DNA from: Microcoleus sp. bin48.metabat.b7b8b9.023
GTDB taxonomy: Bacteria; Cyanobacteriota; Cyanobacteriia; Cyanobacteriales; Microcoleaceae
Assembly: GCF_013299185.1 (NCBI RefSeq)
Contig: NZ_JAAFKG010000006.1
Span: forward strand, 97,156 to 161,155
DNA: 64,000 nt
Direction of reading: 5' to 3'
In this document: positions 45,466 through 55,496 of the stretch, one piece after another
How the letters are laid out: the number at the start of each line of letters is the position of its first letter
How positions within the stretch are numbered: the stretch's first letter is position 1
The notes under the pieces: model-generated
What the model was told of the DNA's origin: nothing
Database searches by the model: none
The model's input: the letters and a program-made list of their open reading frames with translations, nothing else
Position numbers and translations under genes: made by a program

Positions 45466-46611
45466 CTACCCAATTAACAATGTAAAAACGTTAGATGATG
45501 GTAATGCTGGTAATACATTCAAACTGAGATCTCCGCCACCTTCAATAACCGCGAGCATATCAAGCGGAGCAGTTCCGGGAACAGCGAAGGGTGAAGCTTT
45601 CCTTTGGATAGCTAAATCTCGATTGTTGTTGATTGGTGATATCAAGTATTGATCGGCAAAAGATGACGACAAAGTATTTACTAGCTGAATGCTATCCTGA
45701 CCTTTGGTAAAGTTCCGAATTGTAGCAAAGCCCGGCCCGATGTAGAGCGGTTGCGTGACTGAAGACAACCGCGGAAAGCTCAAGTAAGCATTACTCAGCA
45801 TAAATGTATCGCTGCCGCTACCGCCAATGAGAGTATCGAATTCATCGCTTCCCGTACTTTCAGCCCCTACATTGTTGACTCTGCCGTTGCTCGGATACAA
45901 GGCTACTTCAACTCCAATTAATTCAACTTTCCCCACCCCAAAACTGGTGATGATGTCATTCCCAGAAGTTCCGACAAAAGTCGCAGATCGACTGGGTTCA
46001 TCTTTCCCAAAATTGAAGTAATGTTCCCGACCACTTTTCAAATCTCCCGATTGGACGACAGGTAGAACGTCGAGGTTGTTTTGCAAGTATCCTACTTCTA
46101 AAAATGAAGTTGCGATCGATTGACCGTATTTGACTTGGGCAAATTGTTGAATGGTGGGCTGAGTTTGAAAGTATCCCGTTTCTAAAAATGAAATTCCAGT
46201 TGCACTATCTTTGATACCGAATTGAATGAAGTGCTGGTAGCCACTTTTAAAAGTTCCATTCTGAATAAACGGCTGCAAGTTTCGGTTATTTGCCAGATAA
46301 AATGCTTCGTTATACTCAGGCGATACGCGCGATCGACCTTCTTCGTAACCAAATTTGATAAAGTGGTCTAGTCCGGTCGCAAAAGGTGCGTTTGGGTTGC
46401 TGGGAGTGCGGACTAAGGCAGCGATGTCTGGGTTGCCGGCAAGGTAAGTAGCCTCGTCAAAATACCGCGATACTTTGGTTAAGCCGGCGGCTTGACCGAA
46501 TTTTTCAAAATGTTCTCTCCCAGATTTGATGGTTCCTGCGTCAATCGCTGGTTTCAGCCACGGATATTGGGCGAGGTAGTATTTTTCGTCAAAGATGTCG
46601 TAGTTTGCCAT
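45466..46611 (-). CDS. Repeat protein with RTX-like C-terminus, paralogue 1
   Basis: This 381-aa protein belongs to a four-gene tandem family. The N-terminal half has about five units of 45-50 residues, each of the form YF.E..YL..NP......G....G..HF..FG..EGR, starting MANYDIFDEKYYLAQYPWLK. This unit is familiar from large cyanobacterial calcium-binding RTX proteins. The C-terminal half has degenerate RTX strands (GTSGNDIITSFG, DEFDTLIGGSGSDTFML) and a conserved end (TIRNFTKGQDSIQL, LAVIEGGGDLSL). There is no N-terminal signal peptide, so type I secretion is plausible. The fourth unit is the most divergent. Confidence 0.8.
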   Translation of the reverse strand: MANYDIFDEKYYLAQYPWLKPAIDAGTIKSGREHFEKFGQAAGLTKVSRYFDEATYLAGNPDIAALVRTPSNPNAPFATGLDHFIKFGYEEGRSRVSPEYNEAFYLANNRNLQPFIQNGTFKSGYQHFIQFGIKDSATGISFLETGYFQTQPTIQQFAQVKYGQSIATSFLEVGYLQNNLDVLPVVQSGDLKSGREHYFNFGKDEPSRSATFVGTSGNDIITSFGVGKVELIGVEVALYPSNGRVNNVGAESTGSDEFDTLIGGSGSDTFMLSNAYLSFPRLSSVTQPLYIGPGFATIRNFTKGQDSIQLVNTLSSSFADQYLISPINNNRDLAIQRKASPFAVPGTAPLDMLAVIEGGGDLSLNVLPALPSSNVFTLLIG

Positions 46612-46816
46612 GTTTTTCTTAAATAATTTAATTTGAAATCGTCTAATTTAAACGATGCTGTTATTATAATATCTCCCTTTATTCTGCTGTCAGGTTAATT
46701 TATATTACATCGCATCTAATGGTTTTGATTGCCATAAAAAGTGCGATCGCCATTTTTGTACATCAGCGATCGCAGCAAACAAACGCAACACCTACTAATT
46801 AATCGCTTCTGGATTT
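46612..46816. other. Spacer between paralogues 1 and 2
   Basis: This AT-rich spacer has GTGCGATCGCC and AGCGATCGC octamers and no recognised gene. It may hold the paralogue 1 promoter. Confidence 0.5.
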
Positions 46817-47872
46817 CTAGCCGACAAAAGTGCCAATTTTATTTGGTATAAACAATGGCTTCAAACTGAGATTTCCACCGCCTTCAATTACAGCGATAGT
46901 ATCACCATAACTAAGTTGGTCGCCTCCAATTGGTGTAAAGAATGGCAAGCCGTTTGTTTGGATTGCTAAATCTCGATTATTGTTGATGGGAAACACAATG
47001 TATTTATCGAATGATGTAGAGCCCAGCAGGAGCGTATCCTGACCTTGGGTAAAGTTTTGAATTTTAGCAAAACCTGGCCCCTGGTAGAACTGCCGGCTGA
47101 CAGGCGTCGGTCTGCTACCCCCTATACCTGGGACGGTAACGGCCAACACGAAGTTATCGCGACCGCTACCGCCAATGAGAGTATCAAATTCATCGCTCCC
47201 GTAACTTTGAAACTGCCGATTGCCGTTAGCGTCTAAAACATATTGAATTCCAAATATGTTAACATTTTCCACCCCGAAACCCTGAACGGTATCATTTCCG
47301 GAAGTTCCGAAAAAATTCACATCGACAAAGGGAAGAGCCGGCTCAAATTGCCCGAATTTTCGGTAGTGTTCTGCGCCTGTTTTGAACACTCCCGCCTTGA
47401 CTGCTGTTGCTACAGCGGGGCGTTCCAGCAAGTATTCTGATTCAGAAAATGTGTTCGCATAGAGACCTTCTTTGGCTCCGAATTTGATGAAGTGCTCTAA
47501 ACCAGATTTAAAAGTTCCGTTTTGTACCAAGGGCACAAGTACGGGGTATCGTTTTAAATAAAATGCTTCGTCATAGTCAGGCGATACTCGCGTGCGGCCT
47601 TGTTCGTAACCAAACTGGATAAAGTGGTCTAAACCAGAAGCAAAAGGCGCGTTTGGATTGCTTGAGTTGCGGATTGAGGGAACAAGATCTTGATTTTGAG
47701 CTAGATAGGTTTGTTCGTCAAAGTAACGCGATACTGCGATGAGGCCACCAGCTTGACCAAATTTTTCAAAGTGTTCTCTTCCAGATTTGATGATTCCTGC
47801 ATCAATAGCTGGTTTCAACCACGGATATTGCGACAGGTAGTATTGTTCGTCAAAAATGTCATAGTTACTCAT
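46817..47872 (-). CDS. Repeat protein with RTX-like C-terminus, paralogue 2
   Basis: This 351-aa member of the family starts MSNYDIFDEQYYLSQYPWLK. It has five N-terminal units and the C-terminal RTX-like part with FGTSGNDTVQGFGVENVNIF and FDTLIGGSGRDNFVLAV. The start at 47872 is chosen because GGGAGAA lies just upstream and because it matches the start of the other three paralogues. The longer frame to 48001 would run into the 3' end of paralogue 3. Confidence 0.82.
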   Translation of the reverse strand: MSNYDIFDEQYYLSQYPWLKPAIDAGIIKSGREHFEKFGQAGGLIAVSRYFDEQTYLAQNQDLVPSIRNSSNPNAPFASGLDHFIQFGYEQGRTRVSPDYDEAFYLKRYPVLVPLVQNGTFKSGLEHFIKFGAKEGLYANTFSESEYLLERPAVATAVKAGVFKTGAEHYRKFGQFEPALPFVDVNFFGTSGNDTVQGFGVENVNIFGIQYVLDANGNRQFQSYGSDEFDTLIGGSGRDNFVLAVTVPGIGGSRPTPVSRQFYQGPGFAKIQNFTQGQDTLLLGSTSFDKYIVFPINNNRDLAIQTNGLPFFTPIGGDQLSYGDTIAVIEGGGNLSLKPLFIPNKIGTFVG

Positions 47873-47993
47873 GTTTTCTCCCTGCTGAAACTTTAACAAG
47901 CTTTTTATCCACTTTATCAACAATCGGGAACTGACACAATACTCGATCGGGTGATTGTAATAACAGTCAAATATAACTGAATATCTATGATTT

Positions 47994-49043
47994 CTAGCCA
48001 AGTAAAGTGATACCGACTGGAGGATTAAACGGATTTATCATTGGAATAGATTGCAAAGTTAGATTCGAGCCGCCCTGAATCCTGGCAAGTGTATCTCCAG
48101 ATTTTTGAATTAACAAGTCTGCCCCTGATGGAGTTATGGTAAGTTGATCCAAGCTTTCCACCAACTGAAGAACATCTTTGCCTTTTTCAAAGTTGACAAT
48201 CCTAGCCTCACCAGTACCCTCATAGAAACTGACCCGGCTAATAAAACTAAGTCGGTTGTTGGGAGCGGCATCTCCGAGGACGAAGTAATCAGTACCCGCA
48301 GTACCAATTAATGTATCGAATTCATTAGTGGTCATAAAAGGTACTCTCAGTACCTCATCTAACTTCAAAGAATCATACTTATTCTTATTGATGCCCATAG
48401 TTGGATTTGGGCCGGCGAAAGCTACTTGCAGCCCAGTGATTTGATTTTTCCCCGCTGTAAATCCCGTGACGATATCATTACCATTTGTTCCAGTAAAAAA
48501 TCCGAGTCGATTTGACTCAAATTGCCCAAATTTTAGATAATGTTCTCGACCAGTTTTCAATGTTCCAGTCGCGACAACTGCGGCCACATCTGGGTTATCT
48601 GATAAGTAACGTGGTTCTAAGAAACTTGTCCCGTACCTACCTTCTTTGTTTCCGAATTTGATGAAGTGCTCAAAGCCGGATTTCAAAGTTCCGTTTTGGA
48701 CAAAGGGAATTATATCGGAGTGGCGCTTTAAATAAAAAACTTCGTCGTACTCAGGTGATACTCGCGTGCGGCCTTCTTCGTAACCAAACTGAATGAAGTG
48801 GTCTAATCCGGTCGCAAAAGGCCGATTTGGGTTGTTGGCGGTGCGAACAAAGGGTGCAATATCTTGATTTTGAGCTAAATAGGTATCTTCGTCAAAGTAC
48901 CGCGATATTTTGGTAAGGCCACCGGCTTGACCGAATTTTTCAAAGTGTTCTCTGCCAGATTTGATGATTCCCGCATCAATGGCTGGTTTCAGCCACGGAT
49001 ATTGCGATAAGTAGTATTTTTCGTCAAAAATATCGTAATTCAT
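47994..49043 (-). CDS. Repeat protein with RTX-like C-terminus, paralogue 3
   Basis: This 349-aa paralogue starts MNYDIFDEKYYLSQYPWLKP. Units two to five retain the HF..FG.EEGR endings (GLDHFIQFGYEEGRTRVSPE). The C-terminal part has FTGTNGNDIVTGFTAGKNQI and FDTLIGTAGTDYFVLG. It contains an insertion relative to the others (about 225-245) and a shorter final strand region (LARIQGGSNLTL). AAGGAGC precedes the ATG. Confidence 0.82.
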   Translation of the reverse strand: MNYDIFDEKYYLSQYPWLKPAIDAGIIKSGREHFEKFGQAGGLTKISRYFDEDTYLAQNQDIAPFVRTANNPNRPFATGLDHFIQFGYEEGRTRVSPEYDEVFYLKRHSDIIPFVQNGTLKSGFEHFIKFGNKEGRYGTSFLEPRYLSDNPDVAAVVATGTLKTGREHYLKFGQFESNRLGFFTGTNGNDIVTGFTAGKNQITGLQVAFAGPNPTMGINKNKYDSLKLDEVLRVPFMTTNEFDTLIGTAGTDYFVLGDAAPNNRLSFISRVSFYEGTGEARIVNFEKGKDVLQLVESLDQLTITPSGADLLIQKSGDTLARIQGGSNLTLQSIPMINPFNPPVGITLLG

Positions 49044-49212
49044 CGTTGCTCCTTTAAGGATCTCAAGTACGTTAGCGAAGCCCTCGAAGAGGATCGTACT
49101 TTTTTATGGCACATTAGCCCACAACCAATAAATAAGTCATCAATCATCAGTATCAACTAATGACCAATGACTGCTGTTCGCGAGCTCTTAAGCTCGCACT
49201 CTTGACTAATGA

Positions 49213-50202
49213 CTAACCGATCGCAAAAGTACCGTTACCATTAGATTGTTGGAATCCCAAATTCAAACCTGCTCCTCCTTCAATCACGCCCAGCACATCT
49301 CCAAAACGCTGGATTGACAAATTGCCGCCAACAGGAGTCAGGCTGTAACCGTCGTTTAAAGAATTTCCTTGCAGTTGAATCAAATCGTCTACTGCGTTGA
49401 AGTTCCTAATAGTAGCTTGACCGTTACCCAAATACAGCGGTACCGCGGAGGGATTCCCGGCTGATGCAGGAACTCCGAGGACGAATGTATCAACTCCCGG
49501 GCTGCCAATTAGGACATCGAATTCATTAGTTCCAAAGCTTTCATACTGGCGATTACCGTTGGGAGCGATACCTACTTCTACTCCCACAAGTTCGGTATTC
49601 CCCACGCCAATCCCAGTGAGAACATCGTTGCTGCGGCTGCCTACAAAAGTTGCATCGCGGCTTGGCTCGTTTTTCCCGAAATTAAAGTAGTGTTCCCGAC
49701 CAGTTTTCAAGTTTCCAGAGTTGACAAACGGCACAATGTCGGGGTTTTTCTTTAAGTATTCCGGTTCAAAAAATGAAGTCCCAAACCGACCTTCTTTGGC
49801 ACCGAATTGAATGAAATGCTGGTATCCTGATTTGAAAGGTGCATTAGCCCCGATAAACGATCGCAATTCTGGGTTATTTGCTAAATAAAAATCTTCGTTG
49901 TATTCAGGCGATACTTTAGCGCGGCGCTGTCCTTCATCGTAACCGAACTGAATAAAGTGATCGAGTCCTGTTGCAAAAGGTGCGTTTGGGTTGACAGTTT
50001 TGACAAAGGGTGCGAGATCTGGGTTGCCTGCAAGGTAAGTAGCTTCGTCAAAATAACGCGATACTTTAGTTAGGCCAGCAGCTCTACCAAATTTTTCAAA
50101 GTGTTCTCTGCCGGATGCGATTACTCCGGCATCAATCGCCGGTTTGACCCAAGGATATTGGGCGAGGTAGTATTTTTCGTCGAAAATTGCGTAGTTAGCC
50201 AT
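49213..50202 (-). CDS. Repeat protein with RTX-like C-terminus, paralogue 4
   Basis: This 329-aa paralogue is the first gene of the minus-strand series. It starts MANYAIFDEKYYLAQYPWVK and has five N-terminal units, then VGSRSNDVLTGIGVGNTELV and FDVLIGSPGVDTFVLG and an end GVIEGGAGLNLGFQ. AGGGGGACAAT lies before its start. Between it and paralogue 3 (49044-49212) are TTAGCGAAGCCCTCGAAGAG and TGACTAA-type repeats plus GCGAGCTCTTAAGCTCGC at about 49180. Confidence 0.82.
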   Translation of the reverse strand: MANYAIFDEKYYLAQYPWVKPAIDAGVIASGREHFEKFGRAAGLTKVSRYFDEATYLAGNPDLAPFVKTVNPNAPFATGLDHFIQFGYDEGQRRAKVSPEYNEDFYLANNPELRSFIGANAPFKSGYQHFIQFGAKEGRFGTSFFEPEYLKKNPDIVPFVNSGNLKTGREHYFNFGKNEPSRDATFVGSRSNDVLTGIGVGNTELVGVEVGIAPNGNRQYESFGTNEFDVLIGSPGVDTFVLGVPASAGNPSAVPLYLGNGQATIRNFNAVDDLIQLQGNSLNDGYSLTPVGGNLSIQRFGDVLGVIEGGAGLNLGFQQSNGNGTFAIG

Positions 50203-50738
50203 ATTGTCCCCCTAGGGTTTTGATGAGCTTGACAATCAACAGCAATTAATTTCACCTGAGTTCGATCGCCGATCGCGAACTTATACAATACAGAGTTTCT
50301 GCAACCGTTTTAAGTTCCCGGCAAAATATGAAGTTTTCTAATAGCGCACTCATCCGAAAGAACGGTGATAAATTCGGAACTTATGACTTTATGGGATTAA
50401 TTAATTGCTCGATCGCCTGTTGGATTACTTCTACAAACTTAGGAACTTTTCTCAGGAGCGTTTTTCTCAAAGATTTGTTGATTTTTTGTTTCTTAATTCC
50501 TATTTTAGCCATAAAACATATTAAGAGACTAATGTCAAGTAAATATTTGTAAAGATAATTTGGAGCAGTTGCTCAACGAATTTGTAAAATAATGTAACTA
50601 AAAATTGCAATAAATTTGTCGAATTGTGTCATATACAGGCTCAAATCACCTAATGGCAAGCGTTTTCTGGTAAAAATGCTTAGGGGACAAAAAAATTCCC
50701 GATTGCCGAAAACAGCATCTTATAAGGAGCCTAACCGG
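50203..50738. other. Divergent regulatory region upstream of chlH
   Basis: About 535 bp lie between repeat paralogue 4 and chlH, AT-rich from 50500 to 50700. They must hold the chlH promoter. A 74-codon frame at 50328 and an in-frame extension of chlH to 50616 exist but have no family support. AAGGAG at 50724-50729 is the chlH ribosome-binding site. Confidence 0.65.
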
Positions 50739-53700
50739 ATGTTCACTCACGTCAAGCCCACCATTCGCCACGTCGTGCCGGAAAACTTGCAGGGGCGATC
50801 GCTCATGAAGGTGGTCTATGTCGTACTAGAACCGCAGTATCAAAGCGCCCTCTCCGCAGCGGTTCGAGCGATAAATAACAAAAATCCGAATCTGGCAATA
50901 GAAATCAGCGGCTATCTGATCGAAGAACTTCGCAGCCCGGAAAATTACGAGGCCTTTAAGCGGGATGTAGCTGATGCCAATGTATTTATTGCTTCTCTAA
51001 TTTTTATCGAAGATTTGGCCGAAAAAGTGGTAGCGGCTGTGGAACCGCTGCGCGACAGCTTGGATGTCGCGGTAGTTTTCCCGTCGATGCCGGGGGTGAT
51101 GCGACTCAATAAAATGGGCAGTTTCTCGATGGCGCAGTTGGGACAAAGCAAAAGCGCGATCGGCGAATTCATGAAAAAACGGAAGGAAAAGTCCGGGAGT
51201 TCCTTCCAAGACGGAATGCTGAAACTGCTGCAAACTTTGCCGAAAGTCCTGAAATATTTGCCGATCGACAAAGCTCAAGATGCCCGCAACTTCATGCTAA
51301 GTTTCCAGTATTGGCTGGGCGGTTCCCAAGAAAACTTGGAAAACTTCTTGCTGATGCTGTCACATAAATATGTATTCAAAGGCCAGGAACAGTTAAGTTT
51401 TCAAGAGCCAGTTGTTTACCCGGACATGGGGATTTGGCATCCTTTAGCACCGTCGATGTTTGAGGATGTCAAAGGATATCTCGCCTGGTATAATGCCCGC
51501 AAAGATATTTCCGCAGACCTCAAAGATCCCCTCGCACTTTGCATCGGTTTAGTGTTGCAGCGCACTCACTTAGTTACTGGAGATGACGCGCACTACGTAG
51601 CAATTGTGCAGGAATTGGAGGCAATGGGGGCGCGGGTGTTACCGATTTTTGCAGGCGGTTTGGACTTCTCGAAACCGGTTGAAAGCTTTTTCTTGGAAGT
51701 TGGGCCCAAAGGTGTGGCACCGCTGCCGATCGTAGATGCGGTGGTTTCTCTGACTGGTTTTGCGTTGGTGGGCGGCCCGGCGAAACAGGATCACCCAAAG
51801 GCGATCGAGACTTTGAAAAAGCTCAACTGCCCTTATATGGTGGCTTTGCCGCTGGTTTTCCAAACGACGGAAGAGTGGGAAAATAGCGATTTGGGCTTGC
51901 ACCCGATTCAAGTTGCTTTGCAGGTTGCGATTCCTGAGTTGGATGGTGCGATCGAACCGATTATTTTGTCGGGTAGAGATGGCGCAACTGGAAAGGCGAT
52001 CGCGCTGCAAGATAGAATCGAGGCGATCGCCCAGCGTTCCATGAAGTGGGCAATGCTGCGGCGCAAACCGAAATTAGACAAGAAAGTTGCGATCACAGTC
52101 TTCAGTTTTCCACCCGACAAAGGCAACGTCGGCACAGCCGCTTACCTCGACGTTTTCGGCTCAATTTACGAAGTATTGAAAGCCCTAAAAGGTAACGGTT
52201 ACGACTTGCCAGAACTGCCGGATTCCGCCGAAAAGCTGATGCAAGAAGTCATCCACGACGCAACAGCGCAATACCAAAGTCCGGAATTGAATATTGCTTA
52301 CCGGATGTCCGTAGCTGAATACGAAGAATTCACTCCTTATTCGGAACGTTTGCAAGAAAACTGGGGCCCGCCTCCGGGACATTTGAACAGCGACGGACAA
52401 AACTTGCTGATTTTCGGGAAACATTTCGGCAACGTATTTATCGGAGTGCAACCTACCTTTGGATATGAAGGCGATCCGATGCGGTTGTTATTCTCTCGTT
52501 CTGCTAGTCCCCACCACGGTTTTGCTGCTTACTACACTTATTTAGAGCGCATTTGGGGTGCGGATGCGGTGCTGCACTTTGGCACTCACGGTTCCCTAGA
52601 ATTCATGCCTGGTAAGCAGATGGGAATGTCTATCGATTGTTATCCCGACAGTTTGATCGGCAAAATTCCTAACCTTTATTATTACGCCGCCAACAATCCC
52701 AGCGAAGCAACAATTGCTAAGCGTCGCAGTTATGCTGAAACCATCAGCTATCTGACTCCTCCGGCTGAAAATGCTGGTTTGTATAAAGGTTTGCAGGAAC
52801 TCAGCGAGTTGATTGCTTCCTATCAAACTTTGAAGGATACGGGCCGGGGTGTGCCGATCGTGGATGCGATCGTCGAAAAATGCCGTTTGGTCAATTTAGA
52901 CAAGGATATCGCCCTACCTCCCGAACAGGAAAGAGGCGTTGCTGCGGGCATGACTGCGGAGGAACGGGACAATTTAGTTGGCTTGGTTTACCGCAAGTTG
53001 ATGGAGATTGAATCGCGGTTGTTACCTTGCGGTTTGCACGTGATCGGGAAGCCGCCGACTGCGGAAGAGGCGATCGCAACTTTGGTTAACATTGCCAATT
53101 TAGACCGGGAAGAAGACAACCTGATCAGCTTACCGCGAATTATCGCTAACAGTCTGGGACGCGATATCGAGGAAATTTACACCAATAGCGATCGAGGCAT
53201 TTTAACTGATGTCGAATTGCTGCAAAATATCACCTTAGCCTGTCGCGATGCTGTCAGCGCTTTGGTGAAGGAACAAACCGATGCGGAGGGCAGAGTTTCC
53301 CTAGTTTCCAAGTTAAATTTCTTCAACATGGGCAAGAAAACACCTTGGATTGATTCCTTGCACGCCGCCGGTTACAAAAAAGTCGATCCAGAACCGATTA
53401 AACCGCTGTTTGAGTATCTAGAATTCTGCTTGCAGCAAGTTTGTGCCGACAACGAATTAGGCGCACTGTTGCGCGCGCTAGAAGGCGAGTTTATTGTGCC
53501 TGGGCCCGGTGGCGATCCGATTCGCAACCCGGATGTTTTGCCGACTGGCAAGAATATGCACGCTTTGGATCCGCAGTCAATCCCGACGACGGGTGCGGTG
53601 AAGTCTGCTAAGGTTGTTGTCGATCGGCTATTAGAAAGACAGCGCCTCGATAACGGCGGAAATTACCCAGAAACCATCGCCGTTGTGCTGTGGGGAACCG

Positions 53701-54734
53701 ACAACATCAAGACTTACGGCGAATCCCTCGCCCAAGTCATGTGGATGGTGGGAGTCAAGCCCGTACCCGACGCTTTGGGCCGAGTCAACAAACTCGAATT
53801 GCTGTCCTTAGAAGAGTTGGGACGCCCTCGAATCGACGTAGTAATTAACTGTTCCGGCGTTTTCCGCGACTTGTTCATCAACCAAATGAACTTGTTAGAT
53901 AAAGCCGTAAAAATGGCAGCAGAAGCCGACGAACCCTTAGAAATGAACTTCGTCCGCAAACACGCCTTGAAGCAAGCCGAAGAAATGGGCATCAACCTGC
54001 GCCAAGCAGCAACCCGCGTGTTTTCCAACGCTTCCGGTTCCTACTCATCTAACGTCAATTTGGCGATCGAAAACAGCACCTGGGAAAGCGAAGCCGAGTT
54101 GCAGGAAATGTACTTAACCCGTAAATCCTTCGCGTTTTCTTCCGACAATCCCGGAACAATGGAACAAGACAGGCAGATTTTTGAATCATCCTTAAAAACT
54201 GCTGAAGTCACCTTCCAAAACTTGGATTCTGCGGAGATTTCGCTAACCGACGTATCGCACTATTTCGACTCCGATCCAACTAAATTAATCGGCAGTTTGC
54301 GCGCCGACGGCAAGCAACCAACATCCTTCGTTGCTGATACAACAACAGCCAACGCGCAGGTACGGACGCTATCAGAAACCGTGCGTTTAGATTCGCGCAC
54401 CAAGCTGCTAAATCCGAAGTGGTACGAGGGAATGTTATCCCACGGATATGAAGGCGTGCGGGAGATTTCCAAGCGTCTGGTGAACACAACTGGATGGAGT
54501 GCGACTGCGGGCGCCGTGGATAATTGGGTGTATGAGGATGTGAACGGTACATTTATCCAAGATGCGGAAATGCAGAAGCGTTTGCTTAACTTAAATCCTC
54601 ATTCTTTCCGCAAGATTGTGAGCACGTTGCTGGAGGTGAACGGCCGGGGTTATTGGGAGACTTCGGAGAGTAATTTGGACAGGTTGCGTGAGTTGTATCA
54701 GGAGGTGGAAGACCGGATTGAGGGGGTAGAATAG
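50739..54734 (+). CDS. chlH: Magnesium chelatase subunit H
   Basis: This 1331-aa porphyrin-binding catalytic subunit inserts Mg2+ into protoporphyrin IX with ChlI and ChlD, the first committed step of chlorophyll synthesis. Recognisable CobN/Mg-chelatase stretches are [70 protein letters not shown] and [20 protein letters not shown]. The length equals typical ChlH. The start at 50739 is supported by AAGGAG 10 nt upstream and by the usual [17 protein letters not shown] beginning. The first 41 codons of the longer frame are non-conserved. chlI and chlD are not in the window. Confidence 0.98.
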   Translation: MFTHVKPTIRHVVPENLQGRSLMKVVYVVLEPQYQSALSAAVRAINNKNPNLAIEISGYLIEELRSPENYEAFKRDVADANVFIASLIFIEDLAEKVVAAVEPLRDSLDVAVVFPSMPGVMRLNKMGSFSMAQLGQSKSAIGEFMKKRKEKSGSSFQDGMLKLLQTLPKVLKYLPIDKAQDARNFMLSFQYWLGGSQENLENFLLMLSHKYVFKGQEQLSFQEPVVYPDMGIWHPLAPSMFEDVKGYLAWYNARKDISADLKDPLALCIGLVLQRTHLVTGDDAHYVAIVQELEAMGARVLPIFAGGLDFSKPVESFFLEVGPKGVAPLPIVDAVVSLTGFALVGGPAKQDHPKAIETLKKLNCPYMVALPLVFQTTEEWENSDLGLHPIQVALQVAIPELDGAIEPIILSGRDGATGKAIALQDRIEAIAQRSMKWAMLRRKPKLDKKVAITVFSFPPDKGNVGTAAYLDVFGSIYEVLKALKGNGYDLPELPDSAEKLMQEVIHDATAQYQSPELNIAYRMSVAEYEEFTPYSERLQENWGPPPGHLNSDGQNLLIFGKHFGNVFIGVQPTFGYEGDPMRLLFSRSASPHHGFAAYYTYLERIWGADAVLHFGTHGSLEFMPGKQMGMSIDCYPDSLIGKIPNLYYYAANNPSEATIAKRRSYAETISYLTPPAENAGLYKGLQELSELIASYQTLKDTGRGVPIVDAIVEKCRLVNLDKDIALPPEQERGVAAGMTAEERDNLVGLVYRKLMEIESRLLPCGLHVIGKPPTAEEAIATLVNIANLDREEDNLISLPRIIANSLGRDIEEIYTNSDRGILTDVELLQNITLACRDAVSALVKEQTDAEGRVSLVSKLNFFNMGKKTPWIDSLHAAGYKKVDPEPIKPLFEYLEFCLQQVCADNELGALLRALEGEFIVPGPGGDPIRNPDVLPTGKNMHALDPQSIPTTGAVKSAKVVVDRLLERQRLDNGGNYPETIAVVLWGTDNIKTYGESLAQVMWMVGVKPVPDALGRVNKLELLSLEELGRPRIDVVINCSGVFRDLFINQMNLLDKAVKMAAEADEPLEMNFVRKHALKQAEEMGINLRQAATRVFSNASGSYSSNVNLAIENSTWESEAELQEMYLTRKSFAFSSDNPGTMEQDRQIFESSLKTAEVTFQNLDSAEISLTDVSHYFDSDPTKLIGSLRADGKQPTSFVADTTTANAQVRTLSETVRLDSRTKLLNPKWYEGMLSHGYEGVREISKRLVNTTGWSATAGAVDNWVYEDVNGTFIQDAEMQKRLLNLNPHSFRKIVSTLLEVNGRGYWETSESNLDRLRELYQEVEDRIEGVE

Positions 54735-54748
54735 AGTTATAATGTAGT

Positions 54749-54785
54749 AGGGCAGGCATCTCGCCTGCTCTGCCTTTTATTTTGG
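54749..54785 (+). terminator. Probable rho-independent terminator of chlH
   Basis: GGGCAGGC ATCTC GCCTGCTC forms an eight-pair stem with a five-base loop, followed by TGCCTTTTATTTT. It starts about 16 bp after the chlH stop codon. Confidence 0.75.
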
Positions 54786-54834
54786 TGGATAAAATGACTG
54801 TTTGCAACTACTGGGAGTCGATTGCGATCGGTGT

Positions 54835-55020
54835 ATGAGGGAACCAACGGCAGAACAGTTACGGAGTTTATATCGGCTGTGTCATCTACTTACCAACGTG
54901 ATGTTCCACCCAATTCACATAGTGCGTTTAGATGAACGAACTCTTAATCTATTTATCTTAGCAGGACAAAGCGAAGAGATTGAGTTGGAAATTCAACCTG
55001 ATGGGAGTATTGAGCCATGA
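54835..55020 (+). CDS. DUF6888-like small protein
   Basis: This 61-aa protein starts MREPTAEQLRSLYRLCHLLT and continues with VMFHPIHIVRLDERTLNLFI. I associate this pattern with DUF6888, a small cyanobacterial family of unknown function that travels next to DUF6887 genes. It overlaps the next start by 4 bp (ATGA at 55017), so the two are translationally coupled. A slightly longer frame from 54802 is possible. Pairing of two tiny coupled genes suggests toxin-antitoxin behaviour, but this is inference. Confidence 0.72.
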   Translation: MREPTAEQLRSLYRLCHLLTNVMFHPIHIVRLDERTLNLFILAGQSEEIELEIQPDGSIEP

Positions 55021-55220
55021 GTAATATTAATTATGCTGCAATGAGCGATCGCGAACTAAAGCAACACATTCTCACTCATAGAGACGATCGAGAAGCTTTC
55101 TATGCTTACATGGATCGGCGGCATTCCCGCCCCCGCAAAGTTACTATAAAACTTGACGATCCAGCTTGGCAAGAAAAAATGATATCAGCTATTGGGATGA
55201 AATTAAACTCTGCTAATTAA
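55017..55220 (+). CDS. DUF6887-like small protein
   Basis: This 67-aa protein starts MSNINYAAMSDRELKQHILT and ends in a basic/strand segment (KVTIKLDDPAWQEKMISAIG). The pattern RDDREAFYAYMDR is what I recall for DUF6887, the usual partner of DUF6888. Its start overlaps the upstream stop by 4 bp and its own stop overlaps the next ATG by 1 bp. The three small genes are therefore a single translational unit. Confidence 0.72.
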   Translation: MSNINYAAMSDRELKQHILTHRDDREAFYAYMDRRHSRPRKVTIKLDDPAWQEKMISAIGMKLNSAN

Positions 55221-55426
55221 TGAAGTATGAAGTAATTATTTACTGGAGTGAGGAAGACCAGGCATTTATTGCCGAAGTCCCTGAATTGCCTGGATGCACC
55301 GCAGATGGGGAAACTTATCAAGAAGCACTCCAAAATGTAGAATTGATTATGCAGGAGTGGATTGAGACGGCTCAGCAATTAGGGAGAATTGTCCCTCAAC
55401 CCAAAGGTAGATTGCTGTTTGCATAA
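55220..55426 (+). CDS. HicB-like antitoxin-type protein
   Basis: This 68-aa protein shows the HicB/DUF1902 fold pattern: KYEVIIYWSEEDQAFIAEVP, the LPGCTADGETYQEALQNVE turn-helix, and a proline end IVPQPKGRL. There is no C-terminal DNA-binding domain and no HicA gene on either side, so it is an orphan HicB-like protein. It is coupled to the upstream DUF6887-like gene. Confidence 0.85.
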   Translation: MKYEVIIYWSEEDQAFIAEVPELPGCTADGETYQEALQNVELIMQEWIETAQQLGRIVPQPKGRLLFA

Positions 55427-55496
55427 ATGCTGGATTGAAAGGATAAAAAAGTTAAGCATCAAAACAAATCAAGGCGATTTCGCAGGAGTATTTTCA

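Noticed and set aside
50328-50552. 74-codon gene upstream of chlH
   Set aside because: No ribosome-binding site, no recognisable family, and position in a probable promoter region.
50616-50738. N-terminal extension of ChlH
   Set aside because: AAGGAG and the conserved beginning both point to 50739; the extension is not conserved-looking.
55220-55426. Complete HicAB toxin-antitoxin pair
   Set aside because: Only a HicB-like protein is present; neither neighbour has the HicA fold pattern.
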